Assembly: GCA_011317545.1 (NCBI GenBank)
Contig: WUJK01000001.1
Coordinates: 3,825,001-3,889,000 of the forward strand
Reading direction: 5' to 3'
DNA from: Coniella vitis
Lineage: Eukaryota; Ascomycota; Sordariomycetes; Diaporthales; Schizoparmaceae
DNA length: 64,000 bases
The notes beneath the pieces are model-generated. The model was not told the DNA's origin. It saw only the letters and a program-made list of their open reading frames with translations, and searched no databases. The translations under genes and the position numbers were made by a program. Shown here piece by piece: positions 11,103-22,365 of this stretch (positions within the stretch are counted from its first letter, which is position 1; every line of letters begins with the position of its first letter).

Positions 11103-11931
11103 TACATGAAGCTGCGGTCTAATGTCCCTAGTATGGTGGGGATAGGTGACAGGGGAGGTTGGAAGTAATATCGTCTCACAGGCTGGCCTTCGGGATGTTC
11201 TCTACCTGACATTGGCGCATCCGGAGCAAAGGCGTTCAATAGCATGCGAGTTTGAATTCATTTCGACGATTACGTCGGTTCTTCTAGCTCTTGGTACAGG
11301 CACTATGCATGGATGTTTGCAGTATGCTCGTGCCGCTACAGATGATATGATACTATGTACGCTGGCTTGGCTGGGTCATACTTGCCCGAGCCACACAGTT
11401 TGATGCAAACTCGCTTGGGGCTCTCGAAGGTCGAATTTCCCGAGTGGGACGGCGCAACATTCAGGTGTCAGGATGCGTTCCGCTTCATTGTTCTTGGTCA
11501 GGGGGGAATTAGTGGCTAGAGAAGTTCTCGAAGGTTCGCTGCTTGAGAGGGCATCACCGGCTTTACGCAGCAGCCGCGTGTTTTGGGGCGATAATATGAC
11601 AGAAGCGTGGCAGTGGCACGCTTTAAGGCGCGGTCAGCAGCCAATCTGGGGGCGGTAGCACAGCGGGTTTGCATCAGTCCTCCCAGTGCGTCATGGCCCC
11701 TCGGCCACAGCCCGCATGCACGCTTAGAGGCGCTAGACTAGGATGGCCGCGGGGTTGAGGCCTCTCGTCGCGTCCTGCTGTAAGCCCAAAAGTGATCATC
11801 AACCCATCATATGATGGACCTTTTGTTTCCTCGACTATGCCCTTTTCACCCGCATTACACCTTCCGCCTTACTCGAACGACTTCCTAGACATCCCTTCTT
11901 CTTCTTCAGAACCTCCGAAGCTCACTCTCCT
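11103..11931. other. intergenic region upstream of the Gyp7 gene
   Basis: About 830 bp with no gene. One exact TACTATGTA motif lies at 11351. The last 100 bp are pyrimidine-rich and probably leader. Confidence 0.55.
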
Positions 11932-14779
11932 ATGGTTCTCAGAAGAGTAGACGCACCAGGAGAGCAGCCTAGCCAGCCAGCACAATCCTCTGGCACATCC
12001 GCGATGACGTCTGGCGGGCCGCCTCACGCTGGCGGAGTCCAACACGATCATCCAGTATCGCCAGCAGGCAGTCTGTACGCAATGAGCGACGACGAGGAAG
12101 GAGAATACAACACTATCACCCACGCCCAGTCTGGAAAAGGCGTCAAGCTTCTATACTCCAAGAGCAAGGTCGGTCTGTCCGTTTTGAATTCCGCTACACT
12201 TCCGTCCTTTTGCGTGACGCGCTACACACACGGTACGTTAGCTGACTTGGATGGCTGCCATAGGTTTATATACATCCCACACCTTCTGCCAAGGACAACA
12301 TACCTGGCTTCATCGCTCTGCTTCAGCAAAAGTCACCTGCGGGTGCCCGTCCTGCCTCCGCTGATGGCGGCGAGCCGAAATCCATAGCATCGGCAGATCT
12401 GCTTCTAGCATGGATCCCAGAATCACAGCTCGGCGAGGCCGCTAGCATCTACGTAAAGGTCGACCTGGCGGAAGGCGACTCTCCTCCAAAACAGTCCTAC
12501 CTCGTCCCTCCTCCGCCGACCATCACCGCCCACCGAGGCTCCGTTGGCCACTACTCCTTCGCCATTCCCGTCAGCGCCATCTACTCGCTTCTGGTCCGCC
12601 CGCCAAGCTTGGGGTGGTGGTTTGGCTCCGTCATTGTCAACACTCGCGCTGGTGACAGCTTCCCGGCCTTGTTCTTCCACGATAGCGAGTGCGAGTCGAC
12701 AATCTTGCAGAAAAAGAAACATATGAAGGATCGCTTTGATCCTTTTGGGGAAAGCGGTCAGATGTTTTGGGGAGGAGACGAGGTGCTCAGGTGGCTTAGG
12801 AGATATGTAAAGATCGAAAGGAGCGTCGCAGAGCCAAATATCTACCTGATCGAGCCCAGCGAAGAGGACATTCTAGGATTTGGTACCAAGCCAACAACAA
12901 GCACCGATACTCCCAACAGCCATCAAGGTGGTAATCGCGGAGCTACGGTACGGGGTGCAGCTGGAACGAATCAAGGCATGGCCGGGCGAAGCAGAGACGC
13001 GCAGATGGACCCTTTCACCAAATTTGTGAAAGAGACTGGCTGGAACATCATGGAAAAGTTCAGCAAGGTTACAACTTTCACACGAAATGCTGCTAATGAA
13101 GTTCTCGACAACCCCCGTGTACCACCTCAGGTTAGGAGCTTGCTCAAGAATCCTGAAGTCAAGACTTTGCAGGATGAATTTGACAGTGCAAGGATATACT
13201 TGGCGCGGTGGGCGATGGGCATAGCAGAACAGAGTGAGAGGGATCGCCGTCAGCGAATATGGACTGCGCAGGATATCATGGAAATGGAAGACACAGATGT
13301 TGGTGAATTTGAGCTACTCGAGGGTGCAAGCTCCTTTTCTATGGAAGAGAGAAGAAAGGCCGTGACCTTGAAAGAATGGCGGACCTTCTTTGATCCGACT
13401 ACGGGAAGACTAGCAGTGACAATTGACGAGGTCAAGGAAAGGGTATTTCATGGTGGCCTGGACCCCGATGACGGTGTGCGCAAGGAGGCTTGGTTATTCT
13501 TACTTGGCGTGTACGACTGGCACAGCACTGAAGCTGAACGCAAAGCACAAATTGCCTCCCTCAGGGACGCATATGTGAAACTCAAGGGCGCTTGGTGGGA
13601 GCGTCTTGTGGACTTGGGCGGCCAGGGCGAAGAGGGCGAGTGGTGGAGAGAGCAACGTTGTAGAATTGGTAAGTGTGGTGCACTTGCCGTCCCTTTCCGT
13701 GTTCCTGTTCTTCAAAAAGCTGACATCCTGGGTAGAGAAAGACGTCCATCGAACTGACCGGAATGTACCAATTTTCGCAGGCGAAAACATTCCCCATCCG
13801 GATCCAGACTCTCCATTTGCCGAGGTTGGCACTAATGTGCACATGGAGCAAATGAAGGACCTACTCCTCACCTACAATGAATACAACAAGGAGTTGGGCT
13901 ACGTTCAGGGCATGTCTGACCTCCTCGCCCCCATCTACGCCGTTATCCAAGACGATGCCATTGCCTTTTGGGCTTTCCAGCACTTTATGGACCGCATGGA
14001 ACGCAACTTCTTGAGGGACCAGTCCGGTATGCGCATGCAGCTCACAACGCTTGACCAGCTTGTGCATTTCATGGACCCCAAGCTCTGGGATCACCTTGAC
14101 AAGGCTGACAGCACAAACTTCTTTTTCTTCTTTCGCATGCTACTGGTGTGGTACAAGCGCGAGTTTCCCTGGATGGATATTTTGCGCTTGTGGGAAGGTC
14201 TGTGGACGGATCACTTAACGAGCAGTTTTCATTTGTTTGTGGCGCTGGCGATTCTGGAAAAGCACCGAGATGTGATCATGACTCACCTTCAGCATTTTGA
14301 TGAAGTGCTTAAATACGGTATGTCCATTGTTCCTTGAACCTGTCTCAGACGTCCGTCGATCGTAGAGCTAACAGCTTTGGCCATCAGTCAACGAGCTTTC
14401 TGGAACGATCGATCTGGAATCGACCCTTATCCGCGCCGAAGCCCTCTTCCGTAAATTCAGGCGTTTAATCGAGGCCATCGACAAGAAGCCCAACTTCCCC
14501 GGGCCGCGTTTTAGCTTGTCCGCCGCAGCGGCTTCAGTGGCTGCAGTGGCAGCTCCCAGCAACGGCGGCAACTCAGCTCCTAGTAAGAATAACAACAACA
14601 ACAATGACAATAGTAATGTTCAACATCAGAATAAAGGCAAGCAACCCGACTCGGAGCCCAAAAAGGTCATTACGCCTGAGCTGCGCCGTCTACTAAGCAG
14701 GACAGTGGAGGTGTTGCCACGACAGGAGGTTGCGAAGAATGGGGAGGGTATCTCTGCAAAGGGGAGTTCGGGACGCTGA
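11932..14779 (+). CDS. GYP7: Gyp7-type TBC-domain Rab GTPase-activating protein, four exons
   Basis: GAP of the Gyp7/TBC1D15 group, acting on Ypt7/Rab7-type GTPases in vacuole and endosome traffic. The model is join(11932..12168,12264..13668,13736..14317,14388..14779), 871 residues; introns are 95, 67 and 70 nt. The N-terminal half has the Gyp7-specific domain (KLLYSKSKVYIHPT, IPGFIALLQQ, WWFGSVIVN, GGDEVLRWLRRYVKIERS). The TBC domain starts near residue 490. The dual-finger residues are present: IxxDxxR at 547-553 (arginine finger R553, assembled across intron 2) and YVQGM at 603-607 (Q605). An FFFFFFRMLL run and LWEGLWTDHL follow, as in the family. The C-terminus has a poly-Asn stretch and is disordered. 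The start at 11932 is the first ATG; Met51 (MSDDEEGEYN) is a possible alternative. Confidence 0.93.
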
Positions 14780-15382
14780 GTTTGAAGCTCTGGGCAGGGC
14801 TTGGAAGAAAAGATGGTCACCTTCGGTAAATTGCTTTTTTTTTCTAATTTGAATTGCACGTGGGTACTCAAAATTGGTATTGGCGTTTTATGGACGGGTA
14901 GGCTAAAATGGGCCCAACATACTCTACACGAATGGGGACGAGAAAGGAAAGCATATTTACAACCAAAGTCATTCTTCTCCTTGGCCAATTTTTTTGGGGG
15001 ACAGACAATATCAGTACCTCTTGCGGTTGATACCGGCTCTTCATCGTGAAGTCTTGCCAGTCTATGAAACACTATAATTTACTCCCTTGCATGCCAGAAG
15101 GAACGATTTGACAAAGAAAAAAGAAAAGAAAAAAGAAAAACCCGGTTTACGCTCCCTCGTATCTCTCCAAGTTTGGGTGCAATTGCGACTATACGTATAA
15201 TTGGGTATATCACAAACAAAAACCTTGCTCATCTCTAGCATAGAATGAACACTCATCAGATCAAGCCTATTGCCCCTTGCCCCCTTCCTTTTTGTTTTTG
15301 TTTTGCTTGTTGAAATTTCTCTTGATCTGCACAATCCAAAGTATTCACTCTTTTCTTTTCTTTTTCATTGTTATGCACACAA
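14780..15382. other. convergent 3' intergenic region
   Basis: About 600 bp between the ends of the Gyp7 gene (+) and the glucosidase gene (-). It is AT-rich with A- and T-tracts (for example 14833-14845 and 15115-15140) that would suit 3' end formation. No gene is visible. Confidence 0.55.
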
Positions 15383-18026
15383 CTAGAGTTCATCCTTCAC
15401 GTATCCACCACCGCTGCTGCTGCCGCTCAAATCAGGCATGGCCATGATTTTGACGACCAAGCTCGTCCATCCCGTAAAATGTTGCGTGCGCTGACCGGCG
15501 CCGGTCTCGGGGTTGTATTGCTCCCAGGCGAACCCCGTTTCCTCCCAAGATTTGTAGATGGTACTGACGAGGTTCTCGCGCAGGCGCGAGTACAAGTCCT
15601 TGGCTTTGGCTTGGTAGGGCCCAGATTGGGTGGCGACGTTCTGGAAACATTATGTGAGTAAGCGTATTCATGTGTTGTGATAGTAATCATTGGAGGAGGA
15701 GGAGGAGGGTGGGGGTCATATTTTGCAGAGAGGCGAGGTGCGGGTGAGGTGGACTTACGTGAAGCTGGGTGACGACCAAATAATTAATATTAATCCAGAC
15801 GGGGCTGCGCCAGTAGTTCTCGTCGGTGCCATAATACTCAGACTTCTTACTCAAGCTGCGGATACCATGAGGACTCCAAAGCTCATCCTCATCACCAATC
15901 AGATCCAGGAGTTTGCCCACCTTGGGGCTGTCGGGCTTCAGCAGACCGGTGAGGAAAGGCATGAGCGAGACGTAACCCTTGTGGCAAATGAGCTCGTTCT
16001 CCTCATAGTCGTTGATGGTAGCATCGCAGTAGCAGCCTTCCTTTTCAGACCAGTGCAGATCGTCGAGGTTGTGCTCAATAGCGTCAAGCACCTTGCTAAA
16101 CGCCTCGACATCCTCAGTCACGCCAATCGTCTCCGCCACGTTGATGAGGGACTTGGCCATCAGGCCAACCCACGCCATAAGGTCAACATGCAGCTCGGCC
16201 GGGTGCGGGGGCTGCGGGCGTGGGTAATCGTCCATGCCGCTTGTTAGCACGTGGCGTGGGGTGCGGCCGCGCCAGCGGTAGGCTTCCTTGGAAGAGTAGG
16301 CTTCGCGGTCGTAGGACTTGATATCGCCGAATTGGGTCTTTTTGAACCAGTAGAACTGGCGGCGCATGAGTGGGTAGAGCTGGCGGAGGTAATCCAGGCC
16401 GAGGCTCTTGTTGTCAACGAAGGAGGAGGTGCCGGGAGTTGTATCCTTGGAGAGTGATTTTTGCGACGCAGCATCGCCATTTGCGGTGTTTTGCAGCTTG
16501 GAAATGTATTTGTCGATGACAAAGAAGAGGGTTGGTGGATTGGCGTAGTGCGGGTATTGGACTTGGAACTCTTCGGGCACCTTGCTGCGTGCTTCCTCGC
16601 CGAGGATCATCTCGCGAGGGATCCAGCCATCCTCGTCCATGAGGTTGAACCAGCTCTTGACGATTTCGAGCGTCAGGTCCAGGTCCCAGTCGGCAATTGG
16701 CAAGAGATGGAAGCCCTCGTCCCAGAGGAAGCCGCGAGGGAAGAAGGGTCGGGAAGGAATACTTGAAAAGAGCTCATAGGGGCCCTCGAGCTTCTGCTGC
16801 TTGCGGTTCCGCGCCTCGGCAGCAGCATCCCAGAACGCTTCGTCATCTTCTTCGTACTCGGCAGCGTAGGATCTGTCGACAAGGTGCGATCCGTAGAAGT
16901 AGCCAATGCCTCCAAGCAGGTTGGAGAACATGCTGTGGCCAAAGGTCTTGTACTCGTCTGTGGTAAATGGTGCCTGTGGGGCAAACACGCTGGTGAAGCG
17001 CTCGCCAAAGGACGCGGTTGTCTCCTTGATCTTCCTCGTCAGATCGTCTGAGGTCAAGTCCTCGCCAGCCGAAGCGCTGGAGAAGAGGATGTCAAACTCG
17101 AATTCGCCCTCAAAGATCTTTTGGACAATGTGGGCGTTGCCCGGGCCAGGCTTGCTGGGCAGTCCGTACATCTGCCAAGTTGGCGGCGGGGCCTCTTGGT
17201 TGATAAGGGGTACCATCTCGGTCATGTGCTCGCCGAGCTGGCGCATCGCAATTGTCTTTGCCTGCCAAAGCAGTTCGGGAGGGACATTAAGAGACTGGAC
17301 GGCCGTCTTTTCCAAATCTTGGTTCTCGTCGAAGTCGGTGCCTGACGACGGATGTTCGCCGGTACCCTTGGTGATGGCAACCTTGAAGTCGCCAAGAGAT
17401 TCAGAGCGACCAGTGAAAGTAACGTCTTCAGAAAAGCCGTTGCTGTCGCCGTTGGCCTGAGGTTCCAGGGTCCTACCAATGCCCTCTTGGCCAAGGAACA
17501 GAATCACTTGGGTTCTTGTATCGTCTGGAACGCCCGGCCGAGGGACGCCCTTGACTCGAGCAGCCCAGCTGCCACCGTGGGTACCCCCAGGGATCTTGAC
17601 AAAAGAAGTAGTGATATCGATGCCGTTGCCAGCGTCGTGGACAGTCTGGACACCACCTTTGCGGATGTCGTACTCATCCCAGCCGTACCCAGCCATTCCC
17701 TGGTGCTGCTCACATGTATATCTGAAGTCTGCAGAACAATATTCAGTATATAGCTCCGCGAAAAGGGTGATAGACGGCTTACTGTCGCGGGCGACCTGGT
17801 AGCTGTCGACATTGGACCACATAAGACCTGTCAGCAGCGAATTTGGTGCGCGTTGACGGACGCCAAAGTAGAGATTGGGCCGGTAAGGGCCCCAGTGGAG
17901 GCTCTGGTTGTTGAGACGGCCCAATTCAGCGTTGATAGCGGTATCGTCCTGGGCGAGAACACCGGTGAGTAGCAACAGCGATGAGACGAGGCTGACCCAG
18001 AAGGCCAGCAGGCGAGGCATCGCCAT
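15383..18026 (-). CDS. GCS1: ER mannosyl-oligosaccharide glucosidase I (GH63), three exons
   Basis: Glucosidase I (yeast Cwh41, family GH63) removes the outermost glucose from the Glc3Man9GlcNAc2 N-glycan in the ER. The model is complement(join(15383..15640,15759..17728,17783..18026)), 823 residues; introns are 54 nt (GTAAGC..CAG, restoring DNFRYTCEQHQGMAGYGWDEYD) and 118 nt (GTAAGT..CAG). Residues 1-25 (MAMPRLLAFW..LLTGVLAQ) look like a cleavable signal peptide. GH63 hallmarks are FPRGFLWDEGFH (about 415), RWRGRTPRHVLTSGMDDYPR (about 570), EGCYCDATIND and WRSPVWININYL. The protein ends in KDEL, an ER-retrieval signal. Yeast Cwh41 is a type II membrane protein without one, so this enzyme may be soluble in the lumen. 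The frame is open back to 18158, but the residues before MAMPRL look like leader. Confidence 0.95.
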
Positions 18027-18681
18027 AGTGGGTGGGAGGATGGGGAACGGAACGCCCAGTCGTCGGCCAAAAGTGCAGAGTACGCTGGACAAGGCTGCAC
18101 AGGTGCGGTGAGGTTCAAAAAGAGGAGGAAGTGTCGATTTGGCTCCCCGAATAGCCAAATGAAAGGTTGGATGTGTTTTGGGGAGGACTCAATCGCATGC
18201 TGCGTGGCTACGAGTTTCGATGAAACTACAGCTGTTCTTTTTGGCAGTTGACGTTTCTGCTGTAGCTCAATGTGCCAGGGGTCCCCTGATTGAAGTGCGT
18301 ACCGTGGGAACGCTGACGTGGGGAGCCCAGGGGAGCCCCACAGTACTTGTATACGTACCCGGGATGTAGCTGGCACGTGCTTTTACCATGACTTTGAGGT
18401 ACATAGTAGAGCTTCAATTTCAACGACAAGCCGTCCATGTCCTGCTGGTACACACAAGCAATGATCTAACAAGCCTGCGGTTCTCTTGGGCGTCTTCAAA
18501 CCAGGTCACGAACTCCTTTGACTGGATTTACATCCTCACAGCCCGGGTCACCACAGCTCGATAATAAACCAAGAAAAAAGCTATCTCATTGCAAATACAT
18601 ATGGAAAAGCTTCAGCTTCGATATACAGTAACCGTCAACCGAGCAGACAAAGTTCCAGACAACGAATCAATATGGCGGTAG
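18027..18681. other. intergenic region
   Basis: About 650 bp between the glucosidase promoter and the 3' end of the next minus-strand gene. An exact TACATAGTA lies at 18400. No gene is visible. Confidence 0.55.
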
Positions 18682-21600
18682 CTACACAGGCTTGCTCTCT
18701 GGTGCTCTATGCCTAGCCTTCGCCCTTCGTTCTGGTGAAATCCAGAATCCATCCGAGTCATAAATGCTAATGCGAGAGTTCTCGTGGCCTGTTTGTCGTG
18801 GCTGCCTTTCGTCTTCTTCACTTTGCTCGATACCGGCCGTTCTGTCTGCCTCGTCCTCGTGTTCAGCGCTGATGTTTGTTTTCCCATGCACATCAGTTTT
18901 CCCGCCCGTCTGATCCTCCTTGTTTATATCCCCAAGCTTATTATCATCATTACCATTATGTCCATTACCTTTTGTACCATTATTCGTGCCAGCATTCCGT
19001 TTTACCATCCCGCCTGCCCAGATGGACGGATTCTTGTTTTGAAACGCCAGAAATTTCCTCCTCGCCTCCTCCCCCTCAGCCACTATGCTACTGCTGCCGG
19101 TGAACCTCCCGGTCCCCTGTTCTCGTAGCGTCGGATACAAAGGATGGCTGCTCACAGAAAACGACGATCCTGTGCCGTCCGAGTATCCGCTTGCCGCGAG
19201 ACTGGACGAACTCATCTGACTATTCATTCGCCGCAGCTGCGCCACCGTCGATGAGACTGGTTGGATGCGGTAGTCCTCTGGTGGCACCAGCCGCACAGTG
19301 TTGGTGAGGGCAGACGGTGGTGCCGGAGAAGGAGGAAGGACGGCAGCAGCACCCCCAGCCTGCGTCGGCATCATGAGCTCGTCATTGACTAGCCTACTCA
19401 GCTCCGTCAGTGCATCCAGTTTACCCTTTTCCCAAGCCGCGTGTGCGGATGAGGATGATGCAGACGACGGCGCTGGCGGCGGCAAGTCGGACAGCTTGTG
19501 CACCTCTCCCGCAGCGCGCCGACGATGGTGGGCGCCACTGGTAGTATCGGGGGATTTTCCATCGGCAGCGACCGACTGTTGGGCCTGAGATGAGGCACTG
19601 CTGCCGTAGCCAGCCTTGTTGACCATTCGCATAAGCGCCGGGCTCGGCGGTGGGTAGTCGGGTGTGTGGTCTCGACAGTAGCCTAACGTAGGCGAGCTGG
19701 CTTGGGCGTGGAGCTCGCCTGGATTTTCACGGTGGGGAGTAAGAGGTGTGGCTTTACCTCCGCTGAGGTTGACTAGCGCAAGGCCTGGGATCAAGCACGC
19801 GTCCTGATCTTCTTCTTCTTCTTCTTCCTCGCCAAGATCGTGAACCGTTGACAAATTCCGTCGGTGAAGAAGGTTGGTGGTTGACAGAGCAGGAGACGTT
19901 GCTGGTGCCACCAGAGAAACTGCCGCAAGACTACGGTGCTCAGGCGAGGTCCTCGACGTACTAGAGATGATCGACAATGGACTTTCTGTTTGCAGCGAGC
20001 GTGCCGTTACTTCACTCCTGTTGCTGAACGGCCCAACCGGCAGACGCGGTGCATTGTGGAAGGCAGACTTGCCGCGTGTGACTGGACGGAGCGATCCTGT
20101 CACCCGCTCGCCGGTGGTATTGGTGCTGGGACTCGCTCTCAGAGCCACAAATGCATCACCGTCACCACGGCGAGGCTCACCCAGGGCCGTAGCCAGCTCA
20201 GTGATCTTTCTGATCTCATCCGAGATGCTACTGCTACTCTCGCCAGGATTCGTGGCCCTTGTCTCGTCCGCTCTTTCGTCGACGCTGTCAATCGTCGACA
20301 ATGACCGGTCCTGCGCCGATGCGATGCTGCTCGTGATAGAATCTGTCATGGAGCTCTTCCGGGTGAGCGCATACGGCAGTATGTTGCTTGCAGATCTTTT
20401 GGGTGTCGACGAGAAGCTGGCATAAGTTCCAGAGCCGCCGCCGCCCCCAGGACCAGCGCTCGTATCCGTGGCGTTCCCCCCCAAGCTGTCAGCATCCGAC
20501 GCTACTGAACTCTGAGAGTTTACCCGACGGTGGTGGTAGTATTGCTGTTGGTACTGCTGTTGGTACTGCTGCTGTGCCTTGACCTGCGAGAGCGAGCTCT
20601 GCGTCCATGGTCCTGTAACGCCAACCAGAGTAGTGGCGCTGGATCCCACGTCATTTTTGCTGCCATCTACGCCCATGATGCGCAGAGAAGAACCCGACCT
20701 GGTTCTCGCCATCGTCACAGGCCTGGAGCTTGGAGAGTGCTTCGCCAAGTTACTACTGCTGCTGAGTCCATCCGCACTGCTCTGCTTGACGAGGCCCCGT
20801 TGCAACCTCCTTTCGGTGCCCCTGAGAATCTCCGTCAGCGTCGAGTCTGTCGATGACGCACGACTTCTCCGGCTACCACCACCGCCGCCACCCCCAAACG
20901 ACACCCGCGACGACCCGCTTGTGCCGGGGCGGTCATTGATGTCCTCGTACATGTAGTAGCTGAGGCCTGTCTCGCGGGGTATCACGTTCAACGCTCGCGG
21001 GCCAGTCAGGTTCGTGGTTCGCTGCTCGTACGTGCTTCTCACAGGCGCATCCGTGTTGGGTGTGGTGGCGGCAGCGCGTGCTTGCCTCGGCGGCTGCGGG
21101 AGTTTGCGAGGCGGCGAGTACTGCGTTGCAAGATTCTGGCCCGTGGCATTGTCCTGCGGTATCGGCAGCTTTGCAATGTTTAAGCTTCTTGGGAGTGGCT
21201 GCGTGTGAGCCAGGTAATGATGTTGTTGCTGGTAGTTGTAATGGCGATGATCGTGCCTAGTGGCAGCGGCTACCTCTTCGTCATCAGCACTAGGCTGCTG
21301 AGCACCGTCGCTCGGTGCAGTAACATCCCCACCAATATTGGGACTCCCAAAATAGGCAAGCATGGGCAAAGTAGGAGAAATAGTCTTAAGTGGCCAGCTC
21401 TCGCGAAAGCTTCGGCGCCAAATGCGGCTCATCCTGTCTCGCACACCAACACCGCTGCCGCCGTCTTTGCCCAACGGCCCGCCCCCAGCTCGAACTCCCG
21501 CGCCGCGCTTCTTGGGCGACGACGAGGCACTCGTCACGGGACCATGGATAGCATCTTCATCCACCCACGCATTGGAAGTCCTCCACTGGAGACCCTGTCG

Positions 21601-22365
21601 CTGGAGTCCACTGCCTGCTGAGCCTGCACTTGCGACTGCGCCCCCAAGAATAGTATCTCTGCTCCGCAAGCTCGGACTGCTGTCGCTGCGCATGGAAAAG
21701 AGCCCCGGGCTGAGTCTTCGTCCGCCAAAGAGCAAAGGTAGTACGGGCGGGAGACTCAGTGGTCGGCCTCTGTCTGGGTCCGTGTCCGGAGAGAATCGTG
21801 CTGCTGTCGCGCTGCCATCACTACTCACCATCCCTGCGGTGATTTGGTGGCTGTGATTGGTGCGGACCCTTCTTATCTCCCTCATTTCTCCTCGTATCCG
21901 GTTACTGCTGCTGTTGTTATTGTACTGCGCGTGAGTGCGTTTCCGCAACTTGTTCAACTGTCTCCTTCTCCTATTCTGTCGCTTTTTGCGTCCCCATGCA
22001 TCTCGCCCGCTCAGGTGATGCCAGTGGCTCTCACTGTTGCCATCCTCCTCCGTCCCTCCTTCTTCTTCTCCATCTTCCCCCTCCTCGCTGAGTTCATGCC
22101 CAACAGCATGCCCGTCATGCTCCTCACAACTCGACTCTCTGTCTCGTCCATTCTCTGCGCCACGGTACACGCTGACTTGCCGCCCTCGATCATCAATGGC
22201 AATTGTCCTTTTCCTGTACCCTGCCCTTCTCCTCTGCTGGCGCCGCCAGTGCTGTTTGAACAGTAAAGCGAGCACCGTGCCCGTAATGGCAATCACGATG
22301 CCACCTACAACGATGCAGATGAGGGCCCATAGGGGGATGTGCGACTTGGTGATGTTGGAAGCCAT
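18682..22365 (-). CDS. large single-span membrane protein, unknown function
   Basis: An uninterrupted frame of 1227 residues. I do not recognise a catalytic domain. Residues about 12-35 (LWALICIVVGGIVIAITGTV) form one hydrophobic span, followed by a very basic segment (KQHWRRQQRRRAGYRKR). The positive-inside rule therefore puts the long remainder in the cytosol, with only a dozen residues outside. The body is disordered: Ser/Thr/Pro/Gly-rich with many basic-serine motifs, a Gln/Tyr repeat (QQYQQQYQQQYY) near the middle, an acidic run and PPPSP segments. The C-terminus RISIYDSDGFWISPERR is compact and motif-like. A membrane-anchored scaffold or cell-wall/polarity adaptor is possible, but that is a guess. 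The start at 22365 is the first ATG and fits the span. Confidence 0.8.
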   Translation of the reverse strand: MASNITKSHIPLWALICIVVGGIVIAITGTVLALLFKQHWRRQQRRRAGYRKRTIAIDDRGRQVSVYRGAENGRDRESSCEEHDGHAVGHELSEEGEDGEEEGGTEEDGNSESHWHHLSGRDAWGRKKRQNRRRRQLNKLRKRTHAQYNNNSSSNRIRGEMREIRRVRTNHSHQITAGMVSSDGSATAARFSPDTDPDRGRPLSLPPVLPLLFGGRRLSPGLFSMRSDSSPSLRSRDTILGGAVASAGSAGSGLQRQGLQWRTSNAWVDEDAIHGPVTSASSSPKKRGAGVRAGGGPLGKDGGSGVGVRDRMSRIWRRSFRESWPLKTISPTLPMLAYFGSPNIGGDVTAPSDGAQQPSADDEEVAAATRHDHRHYNYQQQHHYLAHTQPLPRSLNIAKLPIPQDNATGQNLATQYSPPRKLPQPPRQARAAATTPNTDAPVRSTYEQRTTNLTGPRALNVIPRETGLSYYMYEDINDRPGTSGSSRVSFGGGGGGGSRRSRASSTDSTLTEILRGTERRLQRGLVKQSSADGLSSSSNLAKHSPSSRPVTMARTRSGSSLRIMGVDGSKNDVGSSATTLVGVTGPWTQSSLSQVKAQQQYQQQYQQQYYHHRRVNSQSSVASDADSLGGNATDTSAGPGGGGGSGTYASFSSTPKRSASNILPYALTRKSSMTDSITSSIASAQDRSLSTIDSVDERADETRATNPGESSSSISDEIRKITELATALGEPRRGDGDAFVALRASPSTNTTGERVTGSLRPVTRGKSAFHNAPRLPVGPFSNRSEVTARSLQTESPLSIISSTSRTSPEHRSLAAVSLVAPATSPALSTTNLLHRRNLSTVHDLGEEEEEEEDQDACLIPGLALVNLSGGKATPLTPHRENPGELHAQASSPTLGYCRDHTPDYPPPSPALMRMVNKAGYGSSASSQAQQSVAADGKSPDTTSGAHHRRRAAGEVHKLSDLPPPAPSSASSSSAHAAWEKGKLDALTELSRLVNDELMMPTQAGGAAAVLPPSPAPPSALTNTVRLVPPEDYRIQPVSSTVAQLRRMNSQMSSSSLAASGYSDGTGSSFSVSSHPLYPTLREQGTGRFTGSSSIVAEGEEARRKFLAFQNKNPSIWAGGMVKRNAGTNNGTKGNGHNGNDDNKLGDINKEDQTGGKTDVHGKTNISAEHEDEADRTAGIEQSEEDERQPRQTGHENSRISIYDSDGFWISPERRAKARHRAPESKPV

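Noticed and set aside
18027..18158. N-terminal extension of glucosidase I
   Set aside because: The extra 44 residues lack targeting features, whereas MAMPRLLAFW starts a normal signal peptide.
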